Positions 34,218-43,585 are shown, counted from the first letter of the stretch. The stretch is DNA of 64,000 nt from Hymenobacter sublimis (GCF_023101345.1 NZ_CP095848.1:2859297-2923296), one strand, 5' to 3'. Numbers and translations: made by a program. Notes: a model not told the origin generated them from the letters alone.

Positions 34218-36056
34218 ATGCAAGTCCCCGCTCCCGCCCCCGATCCTATTGCCCCGGACGCCCTACTCGTGGAAGTAGCCTGGGAGGTTTGCAACCAGGT
34301 GGGGGGCATTTATACCGTTATCCGCAGCAAAGTACCCGCCACGGTGCAGGCCTGGGACGACCGGTACTGCCTGCTGGGGCCCTACTTTGCCAACCAGGCC
34401 CAGGGCGAGTTTGAGCCCTACGACGACCAGCAGATGGCTGCCCTCAACGACCCGTTTGCCGGGGCCGTGCGTGAAATGCGCAAGCGTGGCTATGATATCT
34501 GCCTGGGTATTTGGCTGGTTACGGGCCGGCCCCGCGTGGTGCTGATCAATCCTTTCCAGGCCTACCCCCGGTTGGGTCAGATTAAATCGGACCTCTGGCA
34601 CCACCACACGATTCCAACGCCCGATACCGACGATTTGCTGCACCAGGTAGTAGCTTTCGGCGACTTGGCAAAAACCTTCCTGGAAATTCTGGCCGCCGAG
34701 GTAGTACCACCCCAACGGCTGGTAGCGCACTTTCACGAGTGGATGACGGGGGTGGCCATTCCGGCCCTGCGCCGCGACCAGGTGCCCCTGCATTTGGTGT
34801 TTACTACCCACGCCACCCTGTTGGGCCGCTACCTGGCCATGAACGACCCCAACTTCTACGACCACCTCATGCAGGTGGAGTGGCAGGCGGAGGCGCGCCA
34901 CTTCAACATTGAGCCCGCCGTAACCATGGAGCGGGCCGCGGCCCACGGCGCCCACGTGTTTACCACGGTAAGCGAGCTGACGGTGCGGGAGTGCATCTAC
35001 CTGCTCGACCGAATTCCGGACGCGGTGCTACCCAACGGGCTGAACATTGAGCGGTTTGTAGCCCTGCACGAGTTTCAGAACCTGCACCAGCAGTACAAGT
35101 CCAAGATTCACGAGTTCGTGATGGCGCACTTCTTCCAGAGCTACTCCTTTGATCTGGACAAGACCCTGTACCTGTTCACGAGTGGGCGCTACGAGTATCA
35201 TAACAAAGGCTTTGACTTGACCCTGGAGGCCCTGGCCCGCCTCAACTACCGCCTCCAGCAGAGTGGGCTGGAAGGCCAGGTAGTTATGTTTTTTATCACC
35301 AAACGCCCCTTCCACAGCATCAACCCCCAGGTGCTGCAGAGCCGGGCCATTCTGGATGAAGTACAGGAAACCTGCGAGGCCATTGAGCGCCAGGTGGGCG
35401 AGCGGCTGTTTTACGCCGCCGCGGCCGGCACCGACCACCGCCTGCCCGACCTCGACGCCCTAGTCGACGACTACTGGAAGCTCCGTTACCGCCGCACCCT
35501 GCAAAGCTGGAAAACCACCAACCTACCCCCCGTCATCACCCACAACCTGGTGGATGATGCCACCGACGACATTCTCAACTTCGTGCGGCGCGCCAACCTG
35601 GTCAACAACCAGCACGACCGGGTAAAAATCGTGTATCACCCTGACTTTGTATCGCCTACCTCGCCCTTGTTTGCCATGGAGTACGGGCAGTTTGTGCGGG
35701 GCTGCCACCTGGGTATTTTCCCTAGCTACTACGAGCCCTGGGGCTACACCCCGCTGGAGTGCGTGGCCCGCGGCGTACCGGCCATTACCAGTGACCTTTC
35801 CGGCTTCGGCGACTACGTGATGGAAACCGTGCCTGAGCACGAGGCCAAGGGTATTTACGTGGTCAAGCGCCAGGAAAAGAGCTTCGAGGAATCGGCCGAG
35901 GAGCTGACGGAAATGCTCTGGCAGTTTGTGCAACTCAACCGTCGGGAACGAATCATGCAGCGCAACAACGTGGAAAGCTCCGCCGAGCTCTACGACTGGA
36001 AAAACCTGCGCGTGCACTATGACCGAGCCTACCAGCTGGCCCTGGAACGGCAGTAG
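34218..36056 (+). CDS. Glycogen synthase, GT3 (eukaryotic Gys) type
   Basis: 612 residues from ATG 34218. The N-terminus has VEVAWEVCNQVGGIYTVIRS, the sugar-nucleotide binding start of GT3. AHFHEWMTGVAIPALRR and the active-site block FPSYYEPWGYTPLECVARGVP with the Glu pair follow, then DLSGFGDYV. Family GT3 uses UDP-glucose, unlike bacterial GT5 GlgA, which uses ADP-glucose; so no GlgC is required nearby. It works with the branching enzyme just upstream to build glycogen. Confidence 0.93.
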   Translation: MQVPAPAPDPIAPDALLVEVAWEVCNQVGGIYTVIRSKVPATVQAWDDRYCLLGPYFANQAQGEFEPYDDQQMAALNDPFAGAVREMRKRGYDICLGIWLVTGRPRVVLINPFQAYPRLGQIKSDLWHHHTIPTPDTDDLLHQVVAFGDLAKTFLEILAAEVVPPQRLVAHFHEWMTGVAIPALRRDQVPLHLVFTTHATLLGRYLAMNDPNFYDHLMQVEWQAEARHFNIEPAVTMERAAAHGAHVFTTVSELTVRECIYLLDRIPDAVLPNGLNIERFVALHEFQNLHQQYKSKIHEFVMAHFFQSYSFDLDKTLYLFTSGRYEYHNKGFDLTLEALARLNYRLQQSGLEGQVVMFFITKRPFHSINPQVLQSRAILDEVQETCEAIERQVGERLFYAAAAGTDHRLPDLDALVDDYWKLRYRRTLQSWKTTNLPPVITHNLVDDATDDILNFVRRANLVNNQHDRVKIVYHPDFVSPTSPLFAMEYGQFVRGCHLGIFPSYYEPWGYTPLECVARGVPAITSDLSGFGDYVMETVPEHEAKGIYVVKRQEKSFEESAEELTEMLWQFVQLNRRERIMQRNNVESSAELYDWKNLRVHYDRAYQLALERQ

Positions 36057-36078
36057 GTAACCCACCCACCACTACATC

Positions 36079-36120
36079 AGCAGCCAGCTTACGCCGTCCT
36101 TGAAGCTGGCTGCTCTTTTA
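36079..36120 (+). terminator. Terminator after glycogen synthase
   Basis: AGCAGCCAGCTT at 36079-36090 pairs with AAGCTGGCTGCT at 36103-36114, followed by CTTTTA. 12-bp stem, 12-nt loop. Confidence 0.9.
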
Positions 36121-36190
36121 TCTGACTACGGGCCGCCGGTACGGGCCCGCCGCTACCCCAATTAAACACGCGCTTTTGCCTCCGCTACAT

Positions 36191-37045
36191 GTGACGCCGA
36201 AGTCCACCATTATAAGGAGTAGCCTAGCCGGGGTAGTGGCAGTGCTAATTGCCACCACTGCCTTGGCCAATGAGTTCTGGCTGGAGCCGGCGCGATTTTT
36301 TGTATTGCCCGGCGCCACGGTGCACCTGCGGCGCCTCACCGGTCAAGGGTTTCAGGGGCAGGCCTGGGGCGGCCGCCGCAACCGGGTAATTCAGCTGCTC
36401 CACTACGCGCCCGGCGCTGATCCGGCCAATTTGCTCCCCCTGACTACGACCACCGACACGCTGGCAACCACCATTACCCTGCGGCAGCCCGGTACGCATA
36501 TGGTGGCCTTGGTTACCAACAATGCATTTACTACGCTACCCGCCGAGCAGTTCACCGCGTACCTGCAAGCCGAGGGCCTTGATTACGTGCTGGCCCAACG
36601 CCAGCAGCGGGGCCAAACCGGGCAGCCGGGCCGCGAGGCCTACCGGCGGTGCGCTAAAACCCTGATTCAGGTGGGGCCCGCCGCTGCCGCCGATACGGCC
36701 CGCACGTGGGCGCGCGTGGTGGGCCAGCCCCTGGAGCTGATACCCGAGCAAAACCCGCCTACCCTAGCCAGCGGCGCCGGACTTACTGTGCGCGTGCTGG
36801 CCGAGGGCCGGCCGGTAGCTGGCCAGCCGGTGCGGCTGTGGTACCGGAGCCCCACCTCGCAGCCGGTGCTACTTCATACGCTCCGCAGTAACCAAAACGG
36901 CCGGGTGCTGTTTCGTATATCCGGGCCGGGTGAGTACCTTGCCGGCGCCGTGCGCATGGTGGCCGCCCCGGCCGCGCAATCCGCTGACTGGCAGAGTACC
37001 TGGAGTACCCTGACGTTTGGCGTGAGCAAACAAAAGAGGCCGTAG
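36191..37045 (+). CDS. Exported DUF4198-like protein
   Basis: 284 residues if started at GTG 36191; TTG 36176 is the only other reasonable start, and there is no ATG in this part of the frame. A signal peptide (SSLAGVVAVLIATTALA) is cut just before NEFWLEPARFFVLPGATVHL, which matches the start of DUF4198 proteins, normally HEFWL; the His that can bind metal is Asn here. A second Ig-like half (GLTVRVLAEGRPVAGQPV) follows. It may be a periplasmic metal- or uptake-related protein. Confidence 0.72.
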   Translation: MTPKSTIIRSSLAGVVAVLIATTALANEFWLEPARFFVLPGATVHLRRLTGQGFQGQAWGGRRNRVIQLLHYAPGADPANLLPLTTTTDTLATTITLRQPGTHMVALVTNNAFTTLPAEQFTAYLQAEGLDYVLAQRQQRGQTGQPGREAYRRCAKTLIQVGPAAAADTARTWARVVGQPLELIPEQNPPTLASGAGLTVRVLAEGRPVAGQPVRLWYRSPTSQPVLLHTLRSNQNGRVLFRISGPGEYLAGAVRMVAAPAAQSADWQSTWSTLTFGVSKQKRP

Positions 37046-37107
37046 TGCAGCTCTACCGCACTTTTTAAGTCCTTTGTCGTCTGCTCACGCCCGAATAGTT
37101 TTTTTGT

Positions 37108-37115
37108 TACCTTCG
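37108..37115 (+). promoter_or_regulatory. -7 box (TACCTTCG) of the STAS gene
   Basis: TACCTTCG fits the Bacteroidota -7 consensus TAnnTTTG at seven of eight positions and lies 31 bp before the STAS start. No well-placed -33 TTTG was seen. Confidence 0.45.
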
Positions 37116-37146
37116 CAACTCCCATAACCACCGAACTACCTGCGGT

Positions 37147-37521
37147 ATGAAGTACTCAATAGATAAAAAAGAGACCTACACGATTATCACGATTGACGAG
37201 AAGAAGCTCGACACGACGGTCGCGCCCGATCTGAAATCGGAATTCGTGAAGCTGAATGCCGAGGGCATCAACAACCTGATTTTGGACCTAAGCAACGTTA
37301 AATACACGGATTCTTCCGGGCTTAGCTCCATTCTGATTGCCAACCGCCTCTGCAACTCTACCGGTGGTTTGCTGGTGCTTACGGGGCTGCAGGACCACGT
37401 GATGAAGCTCATCACCATTTCCAAGCTGGAGTCGGTGCTGCATATTTTGCCCACGGTGGAAGAAGGTATCGACCGGATTTTCCTGCACGCTATTGAGCGG
37501 GATCTGACTAGCAAAGAATAG
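37147..37521 (+). CDS. STAS-domain anti-sigma-factor antagonist
   Basis: 124 residues, a single STAS domain: LDTTVAPDLKSEF, then LILDLSNVKYTDSSGLSSIL with the phosphorylatable Ser in TDSSGLS, and VLTGLQDHVMKLI. These proteins bind or release a serine kinase/anti-sigma protein depending on phosphorylation. No partner kinase or sigma factor is adjacent. In Bacteroidota such genes are often found near ribonuclease Z, as here. Confidence 0.93.
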   Translation: MKYSIDKKETYTIITIDEKKLDTTVAPDLKSEFVKLNAEGINNLILDLSNVKYTDSSGLSSILIANRLCNSTGGLLVLTGLQDHVMKLITISKLESVLHILPTVEEGIDRIFLHAIERDLTSKE

Positions 37522-37537
37522 TTTTTTGGAGGCTGTT

Positions 37538-37600
37538 AGCTGTTGACTGTTGGCTGTTAGTTTTACACTGACGGCTACTGGTCAACAGCTTTTTCTTTTT
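37538..37600 (+). terminator. Terminator after STAS gene within an AGCTGTTGAC repeat
   Basis: AGCTGTTGAC at 37538-37547 pairs with GTCAACAGCT at 37581-37590, followed by TTTTCTTTTT. Further AGCTGTTGGC-like segments continue to about 37684, so the terminator is part of a larger repeated sequence ending at the RNase Z start. Confidence 0.8.
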
Positions 37601-37688
37601 CGGCCTTTTGCCCCGCGCAATCTGGCCCTCGGTTGTTTCTTTCACGGCAATAGCTAGCGGCCAACAGCTAGTAGCTAATCGCTAAGTT

Positions 37689-38606
37689 TTGGAGTTCGAG
37701 CTGAAAATTCTGGGTAGTGCCTCGGCTACGCCGTTCCTGGACCGCCACCACACGGCGCAGGTCCTGACCGTGGGAAATGCTCAGTATCTCATTGACTGCG
37801 GCGAAGGTACCCAGCGTCGCCTGATGGAGCATAAAATCCGGCACCAGCGCATCCACACCATCTTCATCAGCCACCTCCACGGCGACCATTTCTTCGGGCT
37901 TTTCGGACTGCTGGGTACCATGCACCTGAACGGGCGCACGGAGCCGCTGCGCTTGTTTGGTCCGCCCGGCCTGGATGAGGTGCTGACCAGCCAGTTTCGG
38001 CATTCCTACACTCACCTGAGCTTCGAGCTGGAATTCACTCCGGTTGATACCACCCAGCACCAACTCATCTTCGAGGATAAGAACGTGACGGTGCACACGT
38101 TGCCCATGCGCCACCGCATTCCGTGCTGCGGCTACCTGTTCCGGGAAAAGCCCAAGCGCCGCCGCCTGCTCCCTGAACTGTTGCCGCCCGGCCTCACCCA
38201 CGCCCAGCTCCACGCCCTAACCCTGGGCGAGGACGTGCACAATGCGCAGGGCCAGCTGCTGGTGCCTAATGCGCACGTAACTATGGCGCCCAAGCGGGCC
38301 CGCAGCTATGCCTTCTGCTCCGACACGCTGTACACGGAAAGCCTGGCCGACCTCGTGCGCGACGTGGACCTACTGTATCACGAGGCTACCTTCCTAGATG
38401 ATTTGCGCGACCGGGCCTTAGTAACCCACCATTCCACGGCCCGCCAGGCCGGTTTGCTGGCCCGCCGCGCCGAGGTGCACCGCCTGCTCATCGGTCACTT
38501 TTCCAGCCGCTACCGCGACTTGGAGCCCCTGCTGGCTGAAGCCAAAACCATGTTTGAGTGGACGGAGCTAGCTGTGGAAGGCCTATCGGTAAGCATAACC
38601 GAGTAG
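37689..38606 (+). CDS. rnz: Ribonuclease Z
   Basis: 305 residues starting at TTG 37689 (MEFELKILGSASATPFLDR); the normal N-terminus begins here and no ATG is near. It removes tRNA 3' trailers. The metallo-beta-lactamase motif is SHLHGDHFFGL (HxHxDH), with further His and Asp in LPMRHRIPCCGYLF, YAFCSDT, HEATF and LIGHFSSRY. Length fits the short RNase Z form. Confidence 0.95.
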   Translation: MEFELKILGSASATPFLDRHHTAQVLTVGNAQYLIDCGEGTQRRLMEHKIRHQRIHTIFISHLHGDHFFGLFGLLGTMHLNGRTEPLRLFGPPGLDEVLTSQFRHSYTHLSFELEFTPVDTTQHQLIFEDKNVTVHTLPMRHRIPCCGYLFREKPKRRRLLPELLPPGLTHAQLHALTLGEDVHNAQGQLLVPNAHVTMAPKRARSYAFCSDTLYTESLADLVRDVDLLYHEATFLDDLRDRALVTHHSTARQAGLLARRAEVHRLLIGHFSSRYRDLEPLLAEAKTMFEWTELAVEGLSVSITE

Positions 38607-38690
38607 GCGGGCGGCTGGGTAGGCTTCCTTTATTTTCCTGACCGGCAGCGGGCCGATTTAAGCGGCTCCCGTCTTCTCTCCCCTCGTTCT

Positions 38691-39440
38691 ATGGCCTCTT
38701 CTTTTACGCACAAAAAGCAGCAGCTTTACCTAGTGCTCAGCGGTATTTTCATTGTGAATGCGCTGCTGGCCGAAATCATTGGGGTAAAGATATTCTCCGT
38801 GGATGCGCTGCTGGGCCTGCCCGGCAACCTGACGGCCGGCGTTATCATTTGGCCCGTGGTGTTCATTACCACCGACATCATCAATGAATATTTTGGGCGC
38901 GAAGGAGTATTGCGCGTGAGTTTTCTGACGGTGGGCCTGATTCTGTACGCCTTCCTCGTGATTCTGGCCACTACCAAGCTGCCCCCGGCCCAGTTCTGGC
39001 TCGACGTCAATAGCCAAGATGCCCAGGGCCGGCCCTTCAACATTGAGTTTGCCTACCAGAGTATTTTCCGTCAGGGGTTGGGCATTATTATCGGCTCGAT
39101 TACGGCCTTTATTATCGGGCAGGTGCTGGATGCCTCGGTGTTCCAGTGGTTTCGGCGGGTAGCGGGTGGGCGCTACGTGTGGCTGCGCGCCACGGGCTCC
39201 ACGCTTATTTCCCAGCTCGTCGATTCCTTTGTGGTACTGTTCGTGGCCTTCTATGTATTCGGCAACTGGACTTTTGACCAGGTGCTGAGCGTGGCCAACA
39301 CCAACTACTGGTATAAATTTGCCGCCGCCATCCTGCTCACGCCCCTGCTTTACCTGGCCCACTACCTCATTGATCGGTATGTAGGCCGGGACGAAACCCA
39401 GGAATTGCAGCAGCAGGCCGCGGCCGATGTGAGCGTGTAA
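38691..39440 (+). CDS. Queuosine-precursor transporter (YhhQ/VUT family)
   Basis: 249 residues, about six transmembrane helices. NALLAEIIGVKIFSV, GVIIWPVVFITTDIINEYFG and GSTLISQLVDSFVVLFVAFY are the signatures of YhhQ-family transporters that take up queuine or preQ0/preQ1. It lies next to tRNA-processing genes (rnz, trpS), which fits supply of a tRNA-modification base. Confidence 0.9.
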   Translation: MASSFTHKKQQLYLVLSGIFIVNALLAEIIGVKIFSVDALLGLPGNLTAGVIIWPVVFITTDIINEYFGREGVLRVSFLTVGLILYAFLVILATTKLPPAQFWLDVNSQDAQGRPFNIEFAYQSIFRQGLGIIIGSITAFIIGQVLDASVFQWFRRVAGGRYVWLRATGSTLISQLVDSFVVLFVAFYVFGNWTFDQVLSVANTNYWYKFAAAILLTPLLYLAHYLIDRYVGRDETQELQQQAAADVSV

Positions 39441-39450
39441 ATTAAGGTTC

Positions 39451-40071
39451 ATGAAAATAGCCCTCTGCGCCATCTTAGTGAGCATAAGCTCCCTTACCAA
39501 GACTTATGCGCAACGTTTCCAACCCGGTGCTTTTACGCTTACCAACGGTACTACTGGGGAAGGAATGCTTTTCTACAGAGAAGCTGGAGCCTGGGGACCG
39601 GCTAAATTGACTGTCAAGAATGAAAGCGGCTCGACGAAATATGAGCCGGGCCTGATTCAAGAATTCCAGCTGGCCGGTCATGCTTACGTACGCGAAGACG
39701 CATTTCCATTCAGGGCTGTCTTTGATCGTCGACGCCCCGATCCTATCTTTTTGGAAGTAGTTGAGCAAGGATCAATTGAGCTTTACGCCTACCACTATAC
39801 CTTTCAAGCTGGCAACTACATCAGCTACATCACGTTGCCAGTCTTACGCAAGCAAGGCTCATCCACTTACGTAGTGCTAAACGTCAACAAGGCCCCCTCC
39901 CTGCCTAAGGAAACCCGTGACCCGGAGGACGTGGCTGCCTTGTTTGATCAGGACCCCGAGCTTCAGTACCGCTGCCGTAGCGGCAACGTCACTCCCGAAA
40001 ACATCGTCAACTACGTGCATTCCTACAACTTGGGGGTAAAGCTTCCTAGTGGTATGAAAGCAACTCAATAA
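39451..40071 (+). CDS. Secreted hypothetical protein
   Basis: 206 residues with a signal peptide (MKIALCAILVSISSLTKTYAQ). It begins 11 bp after the transporter and ends 7 bp before trpS. AYVREDAFPFRAVF and EVVEQGSIELYAYHY suggest a small beta-rich fold. Base use is visibly less GC-rich than its neighbours, which may mean recent arrival. The family is not recognised. Confidence 0.72.
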   Translation: MKIALCAILVSISSLTKTYAQRFQPGAFTLTNGTTGEGMLFYREAGAWGPAKLTVKNESGSTKYEPGLIQEFQLAGHAYVREDAFPFRAVFDRRRPDPIFLEVVEQGSIELYAYHYTFQAGNYISYITLPVLRKQGSSTYVVLNVNKAPSLPKETRDPEDVAALFDQDPELQYRCRSGNVTPENIVNYVHSYNLGVKLPSGMKATQ

Positions 40072-40078
40072 CCCCCAC

Positions 40079-41056
40079 ATGTCCCGCATTCTCACCGGCA
40101 TTCAGAGCACCGGCCGCCCCCACCTGGGCAACCTGCTTGGCGCCATCCTTCCGGCCATTGAGCTGTCCAAAAACGCAGCCAACGAGTCCTTGTATTTCAT
40201 TGCTGATTTGCACTCGCTCACTACCGTGCGGGATGCCGAGCTGCTGCGCCAGAACACCTACGCCGTAGCGGCCGCCTGGCTGGCCTGCGGTTTCGACACG
40301 GAGAAAAACCTGTTTTACCGTCAGTCTGATGTGCCCCAGGTGGCAGAGCTGACCTGGTACCTGTCGTGCTTCACGCCCTACCCCATGCTGGCTAACGCTC
40401 ACTCGTTCAAGGACAAAAGCGACCGGCTCTCGAACGTGAATGCTGGCTTGTTTACCTACCCCGTGCTCATGGCCGCCGATATTCTGCTCTATGACGCGGA
40501 GGTAGTGCCCGTGGGCAAAGACCAGATTCAGCACCTGGAAATTACCCGCGACATTGCCGCGGCTTTCAACGGGCGCTACGGCGACACCTTTGTGCTGCCC
40601 CAGGCCCGCGTGGATGCCGAGCTGATGACCATACCGGGCCTCGACGGTCAGAAGATGAGCAAGAGCTACGGCAACATCATCGACATCTTTGCCGACGACA
40701 AGAGCCTGCTCAAAACCATCCGCAGCATTGTTTCGGACAGTACCCCGCTGGAGGCCCCCAAAAACCCGGACACAGATACCACTTTCAAGCTGTACTCCCT
40801 GCTAGCTACGGCCGAGGAAACTGCCGATATGCGCCAGCGCTACGAAGCCGGCGGCTTCGGCTACGGCCACGCCAAAACTGCCCTCTACGAATTGATTGTG
40901 CAACGTTTCGCCGCCGAGCGGGAGCAGTTCAATTTCTACAGCAACAACCTGCCCGAGGTAGACCGCAAGCTCGCCGAAGGTGCCCGAAAAGCCCAGGCCT
41001 ACGGCTCCGAAGTGCTCAACAAAGTGCGCGAGCGAATCGGTTACCTCCGGCGGTAA
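40079..41056 (+). CDS. trpS: Tryptophanyl-tRNA synthetase
   Basis: 325 residues. Class I synthetase that charges tRNA-Trp. The HIGH-type motif is RPHLGNLLGA at about 14-22 and KMSKSYGN follows GLDGQ. MSRILTGIQSTG is the standard N-terminus. Length and motifs are normal for bacterial TrpS. Confidence 0.97.
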   Translation: MSRILTGIQSTGRPHLGNLLGAILPAIELSKNAANESLYFIADLHSLTTVRDAELLRQNTYAVAAAWLACGFDTEKNLFYRQSDVPQVAELTWYLSCFTPYPMLANAHSFKDKSDRLSNVNAGLFTYPVLMAADILLYDAEVVPVGKDQIQHLEITRDIAAAFNGRYGDTFVLPQARVDAELMTIPGLDGQKMSKSYGNIIDIFADDKSLLKTIRSIVSDSTPLEAPKNPDTDTTFKLYSLLATAEETADMRQRYEAGGFGYGHAKTALYELIVQRFAAEREQFNFYSNNLPEVDRKLAEGARKAQAYGSEVLNKVRERIGYLRR

Positions 41057-41269
41057 GACAGTGAGGTAGTAGCTGAGTGAGGTGACATGGCAAGGGCACC
41101 GAAGCCATCCGTCCTGCCCACTATGCTACCCCTCTGACATGTGACACGCCCTTGACGCTACCATACGTCAAGGGCGTGTTTCTTTACCAGGTTTGTCACC
41201 ACGAGAGGTAACATGGCGCCGGCTCCGCCTCACCATAACACCTCACTCAGTCACCACCTCACTATATCA
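41057..41269. repeat. Palindromic repeat element, copy 3 of 3 (CCCTTGACG-core family)
   Basis: It fills the gap between convergent trpS and a hypothetical gene, touching both stop codons. The centre 41145-41178 is a perfect hairpin, CACGCCCTTGACG and CGTCAAGGGCGTG around CTACCATA; the same eight bases are central in copy 1. ATGCTACCCCT at 41123 is shared. The ends are again GTGAGGTAG and CCTCACTATATC. Confidence 0.88.
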
Positions 41270-42094
41270 GTAGCTGATGTGTTTTTGCTCGTTGGAGAAG
41301 CTGAAACCTACTTTGCTACCGCGGCTAACCTGCTGGTTTTCCAGCTTCTGCTTCACGCTAATTTTTTGGATGTCGTCGAGCGGGGGTGCAATCAGGTCGT
41401 TGTTGACGGCGGCAATCATGGCGCTTTCCACAAAAAGCTTCAGCGCGTCTTCCGTAACCAGGTTATCTGACATGTCGTTGTCAGGCAATTCTAGCTGCTG
41501 TACGCCTTCCAGAAAGTAGTGCTGGTCGATGTTAATCAGTAGGCGCCCAACCAGGTAACCGGGGTCATTCAGGCGCTGATACTTAATGCTGTCGGCCATG
41601 AAGTTATAGGCCATGATGTGCCCAAAAAACCGGCGCCGGAAGTCGTCCTGCACGTATTTGGTAGCCATTGGTCCGTATTCTTCGGGGAAGGTTACGATGT
41701 TGGAGTGCAACACGAACACGAGCAAGTCGCCGGAGAAGCGGATGTGAAACTCCATGTCGTTTATCGGTCGGTACTCGATAATGACGGTAGAATCGACGGG
41801 GGTAATCTTGCGGCTCAGCTCTACTACCAACTCCTGAGACACCTTGCGCAGTAAATCGAAGGTAGCCAGCGTGTTGCGGTAGATGGCCTGCTTGGCCGAC
41901 GACTTTTGCTTCAGGCCGTCAAAAATCTGGTCGAGACGGTCGGCGGGCGTAGGAGCCGGCTCGCCGGGCGCGTTGGGGGCATTGCCATCGGTGTTAGGGG
42001 CCCCGCTAGAAGTGGCGGTTGGGGCACCGGGCGTACCGTCGTCGGTTTGAGGGGGCGAGGCGAGGATGGGCGTGGTAGGGGGCGTTTCTTCCAT
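41267..42094 (-). CDS. Conserved-looking hypothetical protein with Pro/Thr-rich N-terminus
   Basis: 275 residues from ATG 42094. The first 55 residues are Pro/Thr/Gly-rich and likely disordered. The rest is a globular domain: LDQIFDGLKQKSSAKQAIYR, DSTVIIEYRPINDMEFHIRF, FFGHIMAYNFMADSIKYQRLND and INIDQHYFLEGVQQLELPD. No signal peptide. The family is not recognised, but the composition and codon use are clearly those of a real gene. The 231 bp upstream hold no further gene. Confidence 0.72.
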   Translation of the reverse strand: MEETPPTTPILASPPQTDDGTPGAPTATSSGAPNTDGNAPNAPGEPAPTPADRLDQIFDGLKQKSSAKQAIYRNTLATFDLLRKVSQELVVELSRKITPVDSTVIIEYRPINDMEFHIRFSGDLLVFVLHSNIVTFPEEYGPMATKYVQDDFRRRFFGHIMAYNFMADSIKYQRLNDPGYLVGRLLINIDQHYFLEGVQQLELPDNDMSDNLVTEDALKLFVESAMIAAVNNDLIAPPLDDIQKISVKQKLENQQVSRGSKVGFSFSNEQKHISY

Positions 42095-42325
42095 GAAAAA
42101 GCAAGTCAAAAGGGCTAAACCAGACACGCCCGTAACGAAAAGGCTGCGCGCTGTACGCTGCCAGGTAAGGCCCTATCTACGCAAAACAAGTCCTGCATAG
42201 TTCTGGTAACGCTTCGGTTCCTTGCCTCAAGTCGCGCCAATTTCGGCTTACACTCTCCCGTGGTGCTTGTATTTTGGCGCATTTCAGGTCTCGAAAAATT
42301 GGGTAATCGAGGGCTTTATACATCT

Positions 42326-43531
42326 CTACTGGTCCACTTCCGGGGCCGCGCTGTTCAGCATTGGCGGCGGGGGTAGGCGCTCGGCTACTGGCCAAGTAGA
42401 ACTGCGGAAAGCCACGGTGCGCAAACCCGCGTACGGAAACTCCGGGCTTGGGGGCAGTAGCATGGGTTGGGCTGCCGCTTGCGCCAGGGCCTCCCCCACC
42501 GTCCGGACGGCGCCGGCCGGCACCATTCGTTGCTGCAGTTCTCCCAGAAGCTCCGCTCCGGGTACTTCCGCAATGCGCTGGCGCAGCAGCTCCTCCAATT
42601 CCGCGCGGTGCGCTACCCGCGCCGCATTGGTGTGAAGTCTAGCATCTTGGGGCCATTCCGGCCGCGAAAGCACGGCGCATAGGTGCTGAAACTGGTGATC
42701 GGTGCCCACGGCCAGCAGCAGGCGCACCCCGTCGGCGGCTTGGTACACGGTGCCGTAGGGCACGATGCTGGGGTGGCCGGAGCCCAGCGGCTCGGGGTCG
42801 TGGCCCGTAACCAAGGCCGCCGTGGCCTGGTTGGCCAGCGAAGCCAGGGCACTATCCCAGAGCGAAACCTGCACCAAGGCCCCGCGGCCGGTTCGTTCCC
42901 GCTGGTAGAGGGCCGTGAGCAGCCCTTCCTTGAGTTGGTGGGCCGTAAGCAAATCAATCAGCGCAACAGGCATTTTCTGGGGTTCCTGACCCGGGCCGGC
43001 GGCGTTCAGGTGCATAAACCCGGTTTCAGCCTGCAGCACAGCATCATAGCCAGCACGGCGGGCCGTGGCCCCGTAGCCCGTGATGTGACCGTAAAGCAGG
43101 CGCGGGTTCAGGGCCGAGAGAGTGGCGTAATCCACGCCCAGCTTTTCGGCGTCGCCGGGCTTGTAGCTAGCCAGCACGATGTCGGTGGTGACAGCTAGGC
43201 GGTGCACTTCGGCGCGGCCGGCGGGGGTAGTCAGGTCCAGGACCCGGCTCTGCTTGCCCCAGTTGGCGCAGGAAAAATACACCGATACGGTAGTGGCAGC
43301 CGTTTCGGCCGGCGTGCGCCAGGTGCGGGTGACGTCGCCGGCGGGAGCCTCAATCTTCAAGACCTCAGCTCCCAGCTCGGCTAGGAACTGCCCCACCTGC
43401 GGACCGGCCAGCACCGAGGCCAGCTCCAGCACCCGCAGGCCGCTGAGGGGAAGTTCTGCTACGGGCGTCGAAGCCTGCGTGCTACGTGGTTGCCAATCCG
43501 TTAGTGCCGCGGCACTTTCTTCATTTGTCAT
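42326..43531 (-). CDS. CaiB/BaiF family III CoA-transferase
   Basis: 401 residues. GLRVLELASVLAGPQVGQFLAELGAEVLKIE is the CoA-transferase N-terminus. VLASYKPGDAEKLGVDY and GYDAVLQAETGFMHL follow, the latter being the region of the catalytic Asp in this family, then GRGALVQVSLWDSALA. It moves CoA between carboxylic acids; the pair of acids cannot be read. It lies alone between a hypothetical protein and a methyltransferase on the same strand. Confidence 0.9.
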   Translation of the reverse strand: MTNEESAAALTDWQPRSTQASTPVAELPLSGLRVLELASVLAGPQVGQFLAELGAEVLKIEAPAGDVTRTWRTPAETAATTVSVYFSCANWGKQSRVLDLTTPAGRAEVHRLAVTTDIVLASYKPGDAEKLGVDYATLSALNPRLLYGHITGYGATARRAGYDAVLQAETGFMHLNAAGPGQEPQKMPVALIDLLTAHQLKEGLLTALYQRERTGRGALVQVSLWDSALASLANQATAALVTGHDPEPLGSGHPSIVPYGTVYQAADGVRLLLAVGTDHQFQHLCAVLSRPEWPQDARLHTNAARVAHRAELEELLRQRIAEVPGAELLGELQQRMVPAGAVRTVGEALAQAAAQPMLLPPSPEFPYAGLRTVAFRSSTWPVAERLPPPPMLNSAAPEVDQ

Positions 43532-43585
43532 ACCAGCAAAGTACGCCCCGATACCTGATTCATTCGAACGGTGGACAACTGCCGC

